From an uncultured Oscillospiraceae bacterium (GTDB lineage: Bacteria; Bacillota; Clostridia; Oscillospirales; Oscillospiraceae): a DNA stretch of 52,028 bases. The translations under genes were made by a program, and so were the position numbers. Below are positions 9,380-17,573 of the stretch, piece by piece. The stretch's first letter is position 1. Each line of letters begins with the position of its first letter. The stretch covers positions 1 through 52,028 of the forward strand of contig CAKUIM010000015.1 in NCBI GenBank assembly GCA_934660965.1. The letters run 5' to 3'. A model generated the notes under the pieces. The model did not search any database. It was not told where the DNA came from and worked only from the letters and a program-made list of their open reading frames with translations.

Positions 9380-11208
9380 CCGCCGGGGCGACCATCGCCC
9401 TGGTGGGCAATCCCAACGTGGGCAAGTCCACCCTCTTCAACGCCCTGACCGGCCTGCGGCAGCATACCGGGAACTGGACGGGGAAAACGGTGGCCTCTGC
9501 CCGGGGGGTGTGCCGCTTCCGGGGGCGGGAGCTGCTGCTGGTGGACCTGCCGGGTACTTACTCCCTGGAGCCCCGCTCCGCCGAGGAGGCGGTGACCCGG
9601 GACTATCTGGAGAGCGGCCAGGCGGACGGCGTGGTGGTGGTGTGCGACGCCACCTGCCTGGAGCGCAACCTCATCCTGGCCCTGCAGGTGCTGGAGCTGA
9701 CCGGCCGGGCGGTGGTGTGTGTCAACCTCATGGACGAGGCCCGCCGCCACGGCATCGAGGTGGATCTGCCCGGCCTTGCCCGGCGGCTGGGGGTGCCGGT
9801 GGTGGGGGTGAGCGCCGGCACGGGGGAGGGCCTTTCCGCCCTTGGGGAGGCGATGTGCGCCATGGCCGAGGCCCTGCCCGCCCAGGCAGAGGCCCGGCCG
9901 GCGGCGGCGGAGGGGCGGGTGACGCTGGCGGAGCGCTACGCCGCCCAGGTGGTGCGCAGCCGGCGCACGGGGTATCTGCACCGGCAGCGGCGGCTGGACC
10001 GGGTGCTCACCGCCCGGCGCACGGGCCTGCCGCTGATGCTCGCGCTGCTGGGGCTGGTGCTGTGGCTGACGGTGGCGGGGGCCAACCTTCCGTCCCGGGC
10101 CCTCTCCGCCCTCTTTGACCGGCTGGGCGGGGTGCTCGCCGGGTGGCTTGCCGGCGCGCCGTGGTGGCTGCGGGGCGTCCTGCTTGACGGGGTGTACCGG
10201 GTACTGACGTGGGTGGTGGCGGTGATGCTGCCCCCCATGGCCATCTTCTTCCCCCTCTTCACCCTGCTGGAGGATTTGGGCTACCTGCCCCGGGTGGCCT
10301 TTGTCCTTGACCATGCCTTTCAGCGCTGCCGCACCTGCGGCAAGCAGGCGCTGACCATGTGCATGAGCCTTGGCTGCAATGCCTGCGGCGTTACCGGCTG
10401 CCGCATCATCGACAGCCCCCGGGAGCGGCTTATCGCCATCCTCACCGCCTCCCTGGTGCCCTGCAACGGCAAGTTCCCCACCCTCATCGCCCTGGTGACC
10501 ATGTTCTGCCTGGGGGGCGCCGGGGGACTGTGGGCGTCCTGGGCGGGGGCGGGGATGCTGCTGGCGGTGCTGTGCCTGGGGGTGGCGGCCACCCTGGGCT
10601 GCTCCCGGCTGCTGTCCGGCACGGCCCTGCGGGGGATTCCCTCCGCCTTCGCCCTGGAGCTGCCCCCCTACCGCCGGCCTCGGGTGGGGCAGATTCTGGT
10701 GCGCTCCCTGCTGGACCGGACGCTGTTCGTCCTGGGCCGGGCCGCTGCGGTGGCCGCCCCCGCCGGGGCGCTCATCTGGGTGCTCGGCAACGTCCGGGCG
10801 GGGGACGCGTCCCTCCTTGGTCACTGCACCGCGTTCCTCGACCCCTTTGCCCGGCTCTTCGGGCTGGACGGCGTGATTCTCACGGCCTTTGCGCTGGGCT
10901 GGCCCGCCAACGAGATCGTGGTGCCGGTGATGCTCATGGCCTATCTCTCCGCCGGGACCCTCACCGAGCTGGGAGACCTTGCCGCGCTGCGCACCGTGCT
11001 GGTAAGCCAGGGCTGGACGGGGGTGACGGCGGTGTGTACGCTTTTGTTCACCCTCTTCCACTTTCCCTGCTCCACCACCTGTATCACCGTCTACCGGGAG
11101 ACGGGCAGCCTGCGGGCCGCGGCGGCCGCCTTCGCCCTGCCTACGGCCCTGGGCCTTGCGCTGTGCTTTGTGGTAGCCGGTGTGGGTCGGATGCTGGGCC
11201 TTGGCTGA
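9376..11208 (+). CDS. feoB: Ferrous iron transporter FeoB
   Basis: GTP-dependent Fe2+ uptake protein of the cytoplasmic membrane. It has 610 residues: an N-terminal G domain with G1 GNPNVGKS at 11-18, G3 DLPGTYS near 57-63 and G4 NLMD, then a helical linker. The membrane part from about residue 215 contains two Gate motifs, one around LVPCNGKFPTL and one around FHFPCSTTCIT. The length is at the short end for the family (E. coli has about 770), because the C-terminus ends soon after the last helix; both gates are complete, so it should be functional. No feoC follows. It is co-expressed with feoA. Confidence 0.96.
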   Translation: MTAGATIALVGNPNVGKSTLFNALTGLRQHTGNWTGKTVASARGVCRFRGRELLLVDLPGTYSLEPRSAEEAVTRDYLESGQADGVVVVCDATCLERNLILALQVLELTGRAVVCVNLMDEARRHGIEVDLPGLARRLGVPVVGVSAGTGEGLSALGEAMCAMAEALPAQAEARPAAAEGRVTLAERYAAQVVRSRRTGYLHRQRRLDRVLTARRTGLPLMLALLGLVLWLTVAGANLPSRALSALFDRLGGVLAGWLAGAPWWLRGVLLDGVYRVLTWVVAVMLPPMAIFFPLFTLLEDLGYLPRVAFVLDHAFQRCRTCGKQALTMCMSLGCNACGVTGCRIIDSPRERLIAILTASLVPCNGKFPTLIALVTMFCLGGAGGLWASWAGAGMLLAVLCLGVAATLGCSRLLSGTALRGIPSAFALELPPYRRPRVGQILVRSLLDRTLFVLGRAAAVAAPAGALIWVLGNVRAGDASLLGHCTAFLDPFARLFGLDGVILTAFALGWPANEIVVPVMLMAYLSAGTLTELGDLAALRTVLVSQGWTGVTAVCTLLFTLFHFPCSTTCITVYRETGSLRAAAAAFALPTALGLALCFVVAGVGRMLGLG

Positions 11209-11228
11209 CGCCCTTTTGGGCAGAAAAA

Positions 11229-11264
11229 GCCGCCGGGATGAGGGGGAAACCTCATTCCGGCGGC
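11229..11264. terminator. Bidirectional terminator between feoB and the kinase-like gene
   Basis: A 15-bp stem with a few G-T pairs (11229-11243 with 11250-11264) has GGGAATTTT on the plus side. On the minus side it has a run of five T (11224-11228 complement). It lies between converging genes and can serve both. Confidence 0.8.
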
Positions 11265-11364
11265 GGGAATTTTCAGATGGGTGGCGGAGAGACACCCCGG
11301 CCCTCTATGGGGAACGGGCGAGTCGGGCCGGAGGGTATGAAGCGGGCCTTCCGGCGCGGAGGGC

Positions 11365-11991
11365 TCAGGCCTCGGGGGTGGGGTCGGCCTCCCGGGCCAC
11401 CTGGGCGATATACTGGGCGGCGCGCTCGATGCCCACAACGCTGGTGTCCAGCGACAGGCCGTAGTTTGCGTACTGGCCCCACTCGTTTCCGGTGTAGTGC
11501 TTGTAGTAGGCCTTGCGCCCCTTGTCCTTCTCTTCCAGACGCTTGAGGGGGGCCACTTCGCTCTCGCCGTAAAGGCGCACGATGCGGTCGGCCCGGAAGT
11601 CGGCGGGGGCGTGGATGAGGACGCTCAGTCGGTCCTTGCGCTCCCGCAGGATATAGTCGGCGCAGCGGCCTACGATGACGCAGGGGCCCTGCTCGGCAAG
11701 GCCCAGAATTACCTTGCACTGCATGGCCCAGAGGAAATCCTCGGTGGTGAGGGTGCCGGCGGCGCTCCGGCCGCCCATGCCGGAAAAGGCGTAGGCAAAG
11801 AGGCTGCGCCAGGGGGAGGTGGACTCCCCCTGCTGCTCCACGTAGCGCTCGTCAAAGCCGGTTTCCAGGGCGACCTTTTTCACCAGCTCCTTATCATAAT
11901 AGGGAAAGCCCAGAAGCTCCGCGACCCGCTTGCCCACGGTGCGGCCGCCGCTGCCGAATTCCCGGCTGACGGTAATAATCTGCTTGTTCAT
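11365..11991 (-). CDS. Cytidylate-kinase-like protein
   Basis: A 208-residue P-loop protein of the cytidylate-kinase-like family. It starts MNKQIITVSREFGSGG, in which SREFGSGGRTVGK forms the nucleotide-binding loop, and continues PYYDKELVKKVA, typical of this group. VIVGRCADYIL and the lid-like segment FRADRIVRLYG also match. These proteins are close to Cmk but not shown to phosphorylate CMP, so the substrate is open. The ATG at 11989-11991 has AAGGGAG upstream; an open frame extends a further 260 bases but carries no family sequence. It is transcribed alone and ends at the shared terminator. Confidence 0.85.
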   Translation of the reverse strand: MNKQIITVSREFGSGGRTVGKRVAELLGFPYYDKELVKKVALETGFDERYVEQQGESTSPWRSLFAYAFSGMGGRSAAGTLTTEDFLWAMQCKVILGLAEQGPCVIVGRCADYILRERKDRLSVLIHAPADFRADRIVRLYGESEVAPLKRLEEKDKGRKAYYKHYTGNEWGQYANYGLSLDTSVVGIERAAQYIAQVAREADPTPEA

Positions 11992-12200
11992 AAAAAAGCT
12001 CCCTTCTGCCGCTTGGGCTTGGCCGGGCAGGCGCGCCCTGTGCCCCGGTAAGCGGCGTGAGGGGCGGCGAAAAGCGCCTGATCGGATGGGCAGCACCCGG
12101 CGGCGGTGCGCGCCCGGGCTGCACCTTAAGTATAGCATGAAGCGGCGAAAAGGGAAAGTCTCCCATGGTAAAAATTTTTGCCCGGCGGCGCATCTTCCGC

Positions 12201-12236
12201 CCCCGCGGGGCATATCCTGATATGTGCGCGTGCGCA
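12201..12236. repeat. Three perfect palindromes in tandem before a small gene
   Basis: CCCCGCGGGG (12201-12210), CATATCCTGATATG (12211-12224) and TGCGCGTGCGCA (12225-12236) abut without a gap. They end 16 bases before the ATG of the 31-residue gene. They could be stacked operator sites or small RNA hairpins in its leader. The rest of the 260-base divergent spacer (11992-12200) holds only weak -10-like sequence (TATACT on the minus strand at 12129-12134). Confidence 0.55.
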
Positions 12237-12252
12237 GGAAAAGAGGGATCAT

Positions 12253-12348
12253 ATGAGCAGGAAGAGAAAGACAGCGGCCGCCCAGACGGCCCCGGATGTT
12301 GACGACCTCATCTTTCAGGATGAGCTTCGCTATGTGAGCGACCGATAG
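12253..12348 (+). CDS. 31-residue protein of unknown function
   Basis: A short gene with a basic start (MSRKRKTAAA) and an acidic second half (DVDDLIFQDELRYVSDR). It has no signal peptide or membrane segment and no family I recognise. Evidence that it is real: AAGAGGG seven bases before the ATG, a strong terminator four bases after the stop, and a leader with three tandem palindromes. The charge split suggests a small cytoplasmic binding protein or antisense-type peptide, but this is only a guess. It is divergent from the kinase-like gene. Confidence 0.6.
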   Translation: MSRKRKTAAAQTAPDVDDLIFQDELRYVSDR

Positions 12349-12352
12349 AAAG

Positions 12353-12375
12353 GGGGGCGCCTGCCGCCCCCTTTT
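12353..12375 (+). terminator. Terminator of the 31-residue gene
   Basis: GGGGGCG (12353-12359) pairs with CGCCCCC (12365-12371) around a 5-base loop, then TTTT. Confidence 0.75.
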
Positions 12376-12414
12376 CCGCCGGAGTGGGATTTTTCCAGGA
12401 GCATGAAATTCTAC

Positions 12415-12443
12415 TTGAAAACAGGCGGAAACTATGCTAAACT
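12415..12443 (+). promoter_or_regulatory. Sigma-A promoter of tRNA-Thr
   Basis: TTGAAA, 17-base spacer, TAAACT; the tRNA begins about 27 bases after the -10 box. Confidence 0.6.
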
Positions 12444-12469
12444 ACAACTACTTATGGAAAATTGAACAT

Positions 12470-12545
12470 GCTAATGTAGCTCAGTCGGTAGAGCAGCTGA
12501 TTCGTAATCAGCAGGTCGTGTGTTCGAGTCACATCATTAGCTCCA
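12470..12545 (+). tRNA. tRNA-Thr, anticodon CGT
   Basis: A complete 76-base cloverleaf. The acceptor stem GCTAATG/CATTAGC is perfect. The anticodon stem GCTGA/TCAGC encloses the loop TTCGTAA with anticodon CGT (reads ACG). The T arm GTGTG-TTCGAGT-CACAT is intact and the CCA end is encoded at 12543-12545. It is a single-gene transcript with its own promoter and terminator. Confidence 0.97.
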
Positions 12546-12549
12546 AAAA

Positions 12550-12585
12550 GGGCCCTATCTGCCTTCGGCAGATAGGGCCCTTTTT
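12550..12585 (+). terminator. Terminator of tRNA-Thr
   Basis: A perfect long stem (12550-12563 with 12567-12580) with loop TTC, preceded by five A and followed by five T, so it may also act on the minus strand. Confidence 0.9.
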
Positions 12586-12602
12586 GGAATTCAATCAAGC
12601 AT

Positions 12603-12620
12603 CCCTCATCAGAGGGAGCC
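12603..12620. repeat. End fragment of the 131-bp repeat family
   Basis: CCCTCATCAGAGGGAGCC matches the terminal inverted repeat of the elements at 34132-34262 and 43170-43300 with one change. It lies between the tRNA-Thr terminator and the decarboxylase stop codon. Confidence 0.6.
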
Positions 12621-12641
12621 AAATGCGCTGCGCGCAGCCCC

Positions 12642-13499
12642 TCACTCCACGATGCGCTGGTCGTAGACGTCGGCCAGATGGAATACATGTTTGCGGTAGG
12701 CACCCACAATCCGCTTGACCTCCAGCGACGCGAGAGCCTGCACGATGTGGTACTGGGTGGGCATGTCCGCCCACTCGGGCACGTTCCATTTCAGGCTCCC
12801 GGTGCCGTAGGCCACCTCGGCGGGGGGCATCTTCTGCACGTCCGGCGGGAACACGGTGGGCGACGGGGAGAGGGTGACGTAGGCCACGTCCGCCTGGCTG
12901 AAGCCGCCGCCGGTGCGGGGGAAGTACTTGTAGTGGAGCTTGCCCTGGCGCGACGGGTCGCCGATGATATGGCGCAGCTCGTCGGTGCCTTCGTCGGGGG
13001 CGGAGAAGTCAAAATTCAGCTCCAGGAACTGGAAGTCCCAGGAGGTGAGCACCGAGCGGGTGCGGCCGTGGTAGCCCTCCAAATCGGAGATGTCCGCGAA
13101 AATCTTGGAATAGCCCAGCTGCTCCCGGCCGCAGAGGATAGGGTCGGCATGGTTCTCCCAGATGTTGAGAAGGAAAAGGCCCTTGACCGTCTCCTTCTCG
13201 CCGTGGTAGATGACGGGCACGTCGAAGGTGCATACGTTGTAGCCGTGGCCGGCAAGCCAGGGGAGGTTGCGGTGCATCTTGTGGGTGATGATGACATAGG
13301 GCGCCTCCAGCTCGAAGCCATGGGGCAGGTATTGGGCGAGCTTTTCGCCGTCGGTCTCGTAGACCAGGATGTGCTGGGTGCTCTCCTGGGGCTCGTCGTA
13401 GATGAAGCGCTTGCCCTCCGGGTTTGCCCGGGGCCCGCACACCGGGCCGAACTGCACCGGCATCATATACATTCTTCCGTCGATAAATTCAAAACTCAT
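12642..13499 (-). CDS. Acetoacetate decarboxylase family protein
   Basis: A 285-residue protein of the ADC fold. These enzymes decarboxylate beta-keto acids through a Schiff base on lysine, or act on related keto acids by aldol/retro-aldol chemistry. The expected active-site segment REQLGYSKIFADI is present with Lys132. An N-terminal MPVQFGP and a central TRSVLTSWDFQFLELNF are also visible. The ATG has GAGGTGA eight bases upstream. It is the only gene in its unit, directly behind a sigma-54 promoter and next to a sigma-54 regulator gene, so it should be induced by the same signal as the dehydrogenase-amidohydrolase-permease unit. The substrate is unknown. Confidence 0.85.
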   Translation of the reverse strand: MSFEFIDGRMYMMPVQFGPVCGPRANPEGKRFIYDEPQESTQHILVYETDGEKLAQYLPHGFELEAPYVIITHKMHRNLPWLAGHGYNVCTFDVPVIYHGEKETVKGLFLLNIWENHADPILCGREQLGYSKIFADISDLEGYHGRTRSVLTSWDFQFLELNFDFSAPDEGTDELRHIIGDPSRQGKLHYKYFPRTGGGFSQADVAYVTLSPSPTVFPPDVQKMPPAEVAYGTGSLKWNVPEWADMPTQYHIVQALASLEVKRIVGAYRKHVFHLADVYDQRIVE

Positions 13500-13544
13500 G
13501 AGAAAATCACCTCGCGATTACTTTGGGTCCCCGCTGATGTGAAA

Positions 13545-13560
13545 TGCAAAAAGCGTGCCA
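13545..13560 (-). promoter_or_regulatory. Sigma-54 promoter of the decarboxylase gene
   Basis: On the minus strand TGGCAC-N5-TTGCA matches the -24/-12 consensus exactly. It lies in the 63-base gap between the regulator stop (13563) and the decarboxylase start (13499), giving a leader of about 35 bases. Confidence 0.88.
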
Positions 13561-13562
13561 GC

Positions 13563-14980
13563 TTAGAATTCGTCCTTGAGCTTCCGGTAGATGGCGGTGC
13601 GGTGCAGCCCCAGTTTTTTGGCCGCCAGGCTCACATTTCCGCCGCAGGCGCTCAAGACGGCGTGGATATACTGCCGCTCGTACTCCGCCACCGCCTCCTT
13701 GAGGGGAACCGAGCCGTCCGGCGCGGGCATGCCCGGGGCCGCCGAGCCCGCCGGGGCGATCCCCTGCCCCGGCTCCTGAAGCAGGTCGGCGGAGAGGACG
13801 CTGCCCTTGCTGATGATGGCGATGCGGCTGACGAAATTGCGTAGCTCCCGCACGTTGCCCGGCCAGGGATTGTCCACAATGCGGTCGAGCAGCTCGATGG
13901 AAAAGCTCTTGGACGTGCCGTATTTTTTGTTGTGGTTATCGAGAAAGAGGGTGGCCAGGGCGGGGATGTCCTCCCGGCGCTCCCGCAGGGGCGGAATCTT
14001 GATGGGGATGACGTTCAGGCGGTAATAGAGGTCCTCCCGGAAGAGCTTTTCCGCCACCAGCGCCTCCAGATTCCGGTTGGTGGCGGAGATGACCCGCACG
14101 TCCGTGCGGATGGTGCGGCTGCCGCCCACCCGCTGAATTTCGCTGGAATCCAGGGCCCGCAGCAGCTTGGGCTGGATGGTCAGGGGCATCTCGCCCAGCT
14201 CGTCGAGAAAGAGCGTTCCGGAGTCGGCCAGCTCGAAAAGCCCCGCCCGGCCCCCCTTCTGGGCCCCGGTAAATGCACCGTTTTCATAGCCGAAGAACTC
14301 CGACTCCACCAGCTCCTTGGGGATGGCAGAGCAGTTGACCGGGATGAAGGGGGCGCTGGCGCGGGCGCTGTTCTGGCAGATGAACCGGGCCACCACCTCC
14401 TTGCCCACCCCCGGCTCGCCGGTGAGCAGTACGGAGGCGTCGGACCGGGCCACGTCCTGGGCCATGCGCAGCACCTCCTGCATGGCTGGGCTGCTGGCGA
14501 TGATGGGGACGCTGCTCTGCTGCTGGACAAATCTGAGGATGTTGTCATAGCGGTGCTCATAATTTTTCCGCTCGTTGTGAATCATCTGCACGAAGTTGTT
14601 GAGATACCGCTCGGACATGCTGCGGTTGACGACAAAGAGCAGCTGCCCGTTGCCGTCGTACACCGGGGTGCTGCTGACATATTGGATGTTCCCGGTTTTC
14701 AGCGCCCGGACCGACCAGAACTGCTCGCTGCCGGTGGACTTGACCTCGTCGGAGACAAAGCGCTCGGTATAGGCCTCGGACTGAAAGCGGTACTTGCTCT
14801 TGCCCACCATTTCCTCCGGGAGCACCCCATGTCCCGGGCCACCGAGTCGCTCATAAAAAGGGTGGTGTCGTCCTGCCCGTCGAAAATGATGATGTTGCCG
14901 AAATAGGATTGGACCAGCTCGTGCATGAGCTCAGAATAGGCCGCGGGGTCGTCGCGGCGCAGCTCCTCCAAGGATTTCAT
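13563..14980 (-). pseudogene. Sigma-54 enhancer-binding regulator (PAS, AAA+, Fis), frameshifted
   Basis: Activates sigma-54 RNA polymerase by ATP hydrolysis. Adding one base restores a 472-residue protein: N-terminal PAS-like sensor (about 20-130) and AAA+ domain with Walker A GEPGVGKE (about 188-195). The sigma-54 contact loop GAFTGA lies at about 235-240, and a C-terminal Fis helix-turn-helix contains KLGLHRTAIYRKL. As written the frame breaks at a G-run (14825-14828): residues 1-52 (from ATG 14980, with GAGGTGA) end SVARDMG, and the rest continues in another frame as VLPEEMVGKS. One extra G would join them perfectly. It may be a sequencing slip, a recent mutation or a switchable tract. 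A GTG at the break is not a convincing start. The gene diverges from the unit at 15281. Confidence 0.9.
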
Positions 14981-15070
14981 GGCGTCACCTCATGGGCACA
15001 GATTTTGCCGGAGTTTTTTTCATTATGGGGGATGGATGGGGGCGTGTCAAGCCGAACGGCGCAAAATGTG

Positions 15071-15098
15071 TTGCATCTGCGCTACGAAAGTGATGCAA
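15071..15098. promoter_or_regulatory. Candidate upstream activator site
   Basis: TTGCATC (15071-15077) and GATGCAA (15092-15098) form a perfect inverted repeat with 14 bases between them. It lies about 90 bases upstream of the sigma-54 -24 element, within the divergent spacer of the regulator. Position and symmetry fit an enhancer site for the adjacent regulator. Confidence 0.45.
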
Positions 15099-15189
15099 AA
15101 ATAGAACATGACGTAAAAATACGACGGCCATTTCCCGGGGAAGAACGCAGAATGCCGGGGACGGGGCGGCTTTGGACCGGAGAAAAAAC

Positions 15190-15205
15190 TGGCACAGCGT
15201 TTGCA
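15190..15205 (+). promoter_or_regulatory. Sigma-54 promoter of the dehydrogenase-amidohydrolase-permease unit
   Basis: TGGCAC-N5-TTGCA, a full consensus -24/-12 element, 75 bases before the ATG at 15281. Confidence 0.9.
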
Positions 15206-15280
15206 TGATACATGGTCGGGGTCCCCAACCCGAGCAAAATCAACAGACAGCTTTCAGCAAAATCAAAAGGAGTGAACGCG

Positions 15281-16303
15281 ATGCGAATTGCAGTGATGGG
15301 CACAGGCGCCATGGGCACTGTGCTGGGCGCACTGCTCACCGAGGCGGGGTACGACGTTACCATGATTGACAGCTCCCCTGCCGTGGTCGACGCCCTCAAC
15401 CGGGACGGCGCGGTGATCACCGGAGTGATGGAAAAAACGGTGCCGGTCAAGGCCAGCACGCCGGCGGAGCTCTCCGGGTCTTTCGACCTGGTGTTCCTGC
15501 TGGTCAAGTCCATTTATAACCGGGAGGCGCTGACCTCCCTGCTGCCCTACCTGACGCCGGAGAGCACGGTGTGTACCCTCCAGAACGGCTACCCGGAGTA
15601 CCAGGTGGCGGAGATCGTGGGCCGGGAGCGCACCATCGGCGGAACCCTGCGCTGGGGCTCCACCAACGTGGGCCCGGGCCGGGCCCGGCTGACCAACCGG
15701 ATCTCCGAGGTGGCCCAGGCCTTCGACATCGGCGAAATGGACGGCTCCATCACCCCCCGCATTCAGGCGGTGGCGGAGGTCTTGTCCTCCCTGGGCGAGA
15801 CGGAGATCTCCACAAACCTGGCCGCCTCCCGGTGGATCAAGCTCATGCACAACTGCGCCATGAGCGGCCTGTCCACCGCTTTGGGCTGCGTATTCACCGA
15901 TGCGGTGTTCAACGACAAGGCCCTCACCTGCAGCGTATACATCGCCCAGGAGGTGGTGCGGGTGGCGGCCCGATGCGGCGTCACCGGGCTTGTGGGCTAC
16001 GGCATCGACCCCGTCCTCATGGGCAGCTTTGAGACCGCCGAGGAGCGGGAGCGGGCCAAGCACGAGTTCCGGGAGCACTACAAGACCTTCACCAACTCCC
16101 GGGCCAGCATGCTCCAGGACCTGATGAAGGGCAAGCCCTGCGAGATTGACCAGCTCAACGGCTTTGTCTCCCAGAAGGGCAAAGAGGTGGGCTGCCCCAC
16201 CCCCTTCAACGACACCGTCACGGACATCGTCAAGAAAATCGAGCGGGGCGAGCTTGGCCTTGATTTCGACAACCTGAAGTATTTCACCATCCCGGAGCTG
16301 TAA
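15281..16303 (+). CDS. Ketopantoate reductase-like dehydrogenase (ApbA/PanE family)
   Basis: A 340-residue NAD(P)-dependent oxidoreductase. The N-terminal Rossmann fold starts MRIAVMGTGAMGTVLGALL with the glycine motif at 7-12. The family's VKSI and LQNGYPEYQ segments follow the beta strands, and a C-terminal helical domain carries the conserved N-x-x-S-M-L-Q-D segment (NSRASMLQDLMKGKPCEIDQLNG), typical of ApbA/PanE proteins. Family members reduce 2-oxo acids or oxidise 2-hydroxy acids; lying in a sigma-54 catabolic unit makes a biosynthetic pantothenate role unlikely. The ATG has AAAAGGAG eight bases before it. The next gene follows after 19 bases. Confidence 0.88.
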   Translation: MRIAVMGTGAMGTVLGALLTEAGYDVTMIDSSPAVVDALNRDGAVITGVMEKTVPVKASTPAELSGSFDLVFLLVKSIYNREALTSLLPYLTPESTVCTLQNGYPEYQVAEIVGRERTIGGTLRWGSTNVGPGRARLTNRISEVAQAFDIGEMDGSITPRIQAVAEVLSSLGETEISTNLAASRWIKLMHNCAMSGLSTALGCVFTDAVFNDKALTCSVYIAQEVVRVAARCGVTGLVGYGIDPVLMGSFETAEERERAKHEFREHYKTFTNSRASMLQDLMKGKPCEIDQLNGFVSQKGKEVGCPTPFNDTVTDIVKKIERGELGLDFDNLKYFTIPEL

Positions 16304-16322
16304 GGGAGGCAGAAGAAGCGAT

Positions 16323-17480
16323 ATGACCAATTTTGTCATCAAGAACGGCCGCGTTATCGACCCGGCCACCGGCAGCGACCGGATTGAGAACCTCTATGTG
16401 AAAAACGGCGTCATCGCCTCGGCGCAGGACTTTGCCGGCGTCAAGCCGGACGAGGAAATCGACGCCTCCGGCTGCATCGTCATCCCCGGCCTTGTGGACT
16501 CCCACGCCCACGTGGCTAAGTGGAACTCCATGATCGGCATCCAGCACGAGGCGTGCTGCCTGCCCAACGGCGTTACCTCCTGCATTGACATGGGCACCTG
16601 CGGCTCGGCCAGCTTCGAGGGCTTTGCCCGCTACACCGTGCCCCAGAGCCCCCTGACCATCCGGGGCTACATGAACGTGTCCTCCGGCGGCGAGGTGTCC
16701 ATCGTCATCCACCCCAATATGGACCCGCAGTTTTACGACCTGGGCGCCATCGAGTACGCCGTCCACTACTTCCCCCGGGAGCTCATCGGCTTCAAGGTGT
16801 TCATCTCCAACGCCTGGAGCGGCGGCCTGGGCCTCTCGCCCCTGGAAAAGACGGTGGAGCTGGGCGAAAAATACCACCTGCCCGTGGCCGTCCATGTCAC
16901 AGACCCGCCCATGCTCTTTGACGACATTGTCAGCATCCTGCGCCCCGGTGACATCCTGTGCCACTGCTTCCAGCCCACCGGCAACACCATCCTGGACGAG
17001 GCAGGCCGCGTGCGGCCGGCAGTGCGCGCCGCCCAGGAGCGGGGCGTGCTGTTCGACGCCGCCTACGGCCGGATGAACTACGCCTATCATATCATCGAGC
17101 GGGCCTTTGCCGACGGCTTTTACCCCGACCTTGTGGGGGCGGATATGATTATCCCGGCGGCTTACTCCGCCAAGCTCTTCAGCATGCCCTACGTCATGTC
17201 CTCTCTCTACAACAAGGGCATGGGCCTTCACGACCTGATCCGGGCGGCCACCTACACCGGCGCGAAGGTGCTGCACATGGAGGACAACCTGGGCACCCTC
17301 ATCCCCGGGACGGACGCCGACATCGCGGTGTTCAAGCTCCAGGAGAAGGACGAGGGCTACATCTTCCGTGACCTCTACGGCAACAGCTTCCAGGGCAGAA
17401 CCCTGTTCGTGCCCCAGCTGACCGTCAAATCCGGCAAGGTGCTCTACCGCGACATGGAGCGCACCTTTACCACCGCCTGA
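16323..17480 (+). CDS. Amidohydrolase/deacetylase, cog3964 type
   Basis: A 385-residue cytoplasmic metal-dependent hydrolase of the amidohydrolase superfamily. A binuclear metal site is visible: H61-x-H63 in VDSHAHV, Lys158 in IGFKVF (probably carboxylated), His191 in AVHVTD, His214 in LCHCF, and Asp274 in VGADM. N- and C-terminal strands (FVIKNGRVIDPATG; GTDADIAVF) form the usual beta-sandwich. The closest group appears to be the dihydroorotase-like deacetylases of cog3964 (Atu3266/EF0837), some of which release acetate from acylated hydroxy or amino acids. The second gene of the sigma-54 unit; the substrate is not known. Confidence 0.85.
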   Translation: MTNFVIKNGRVIDPATGSDRIENLYVKNGVIASAQDFAGVKPDEEIDASGCIVIPGLVDSHAHVAKWNSMIGIQHEACCLPNGVTSCIDMGTCGSASFEGFARYTVPQSPLTIRGYMNVSSGGEVSIVIHPNMDPQFYDLGAIEYAVHYFPRELIGFKVFISNAWSGGLGLSPLEKTVELGEKYHLPVAVHVTDPPMLFDDIVSILRPGDILCHCFQPTGNTILDEAGRVRPAVRAAQERGVLFDAAYGRMNYAYHIIERAFADGFYPDLVGADMIIPAAYSAKLFSMPYVMSSLYNKGMGLHDLIRAATYTGAKVLHMEDNLGTLIPGTDADIAVFKLQEKDEGYIFRDLYGNSFQGRTLFVPQLTVKSGKVLYRDMERTFTTA

Positions 17481-17573
17481 CCGGGGCTGTTCCGCCTGCG
17501 GGCGTATCCTGCCGTCCCTTTTCCCCGCTGTACCCATACAGAAAATAAACTTAATTTTTGAGGAGGAAAAATT

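Noticed and set aside
14823..14825. GTG as a genuine start of a shorter sigma-54 regulator
   Set aside because: No ribosome site, and the upstream 52 codons have a good start and ribosome site and complete the PAS domain after a one-base correction.
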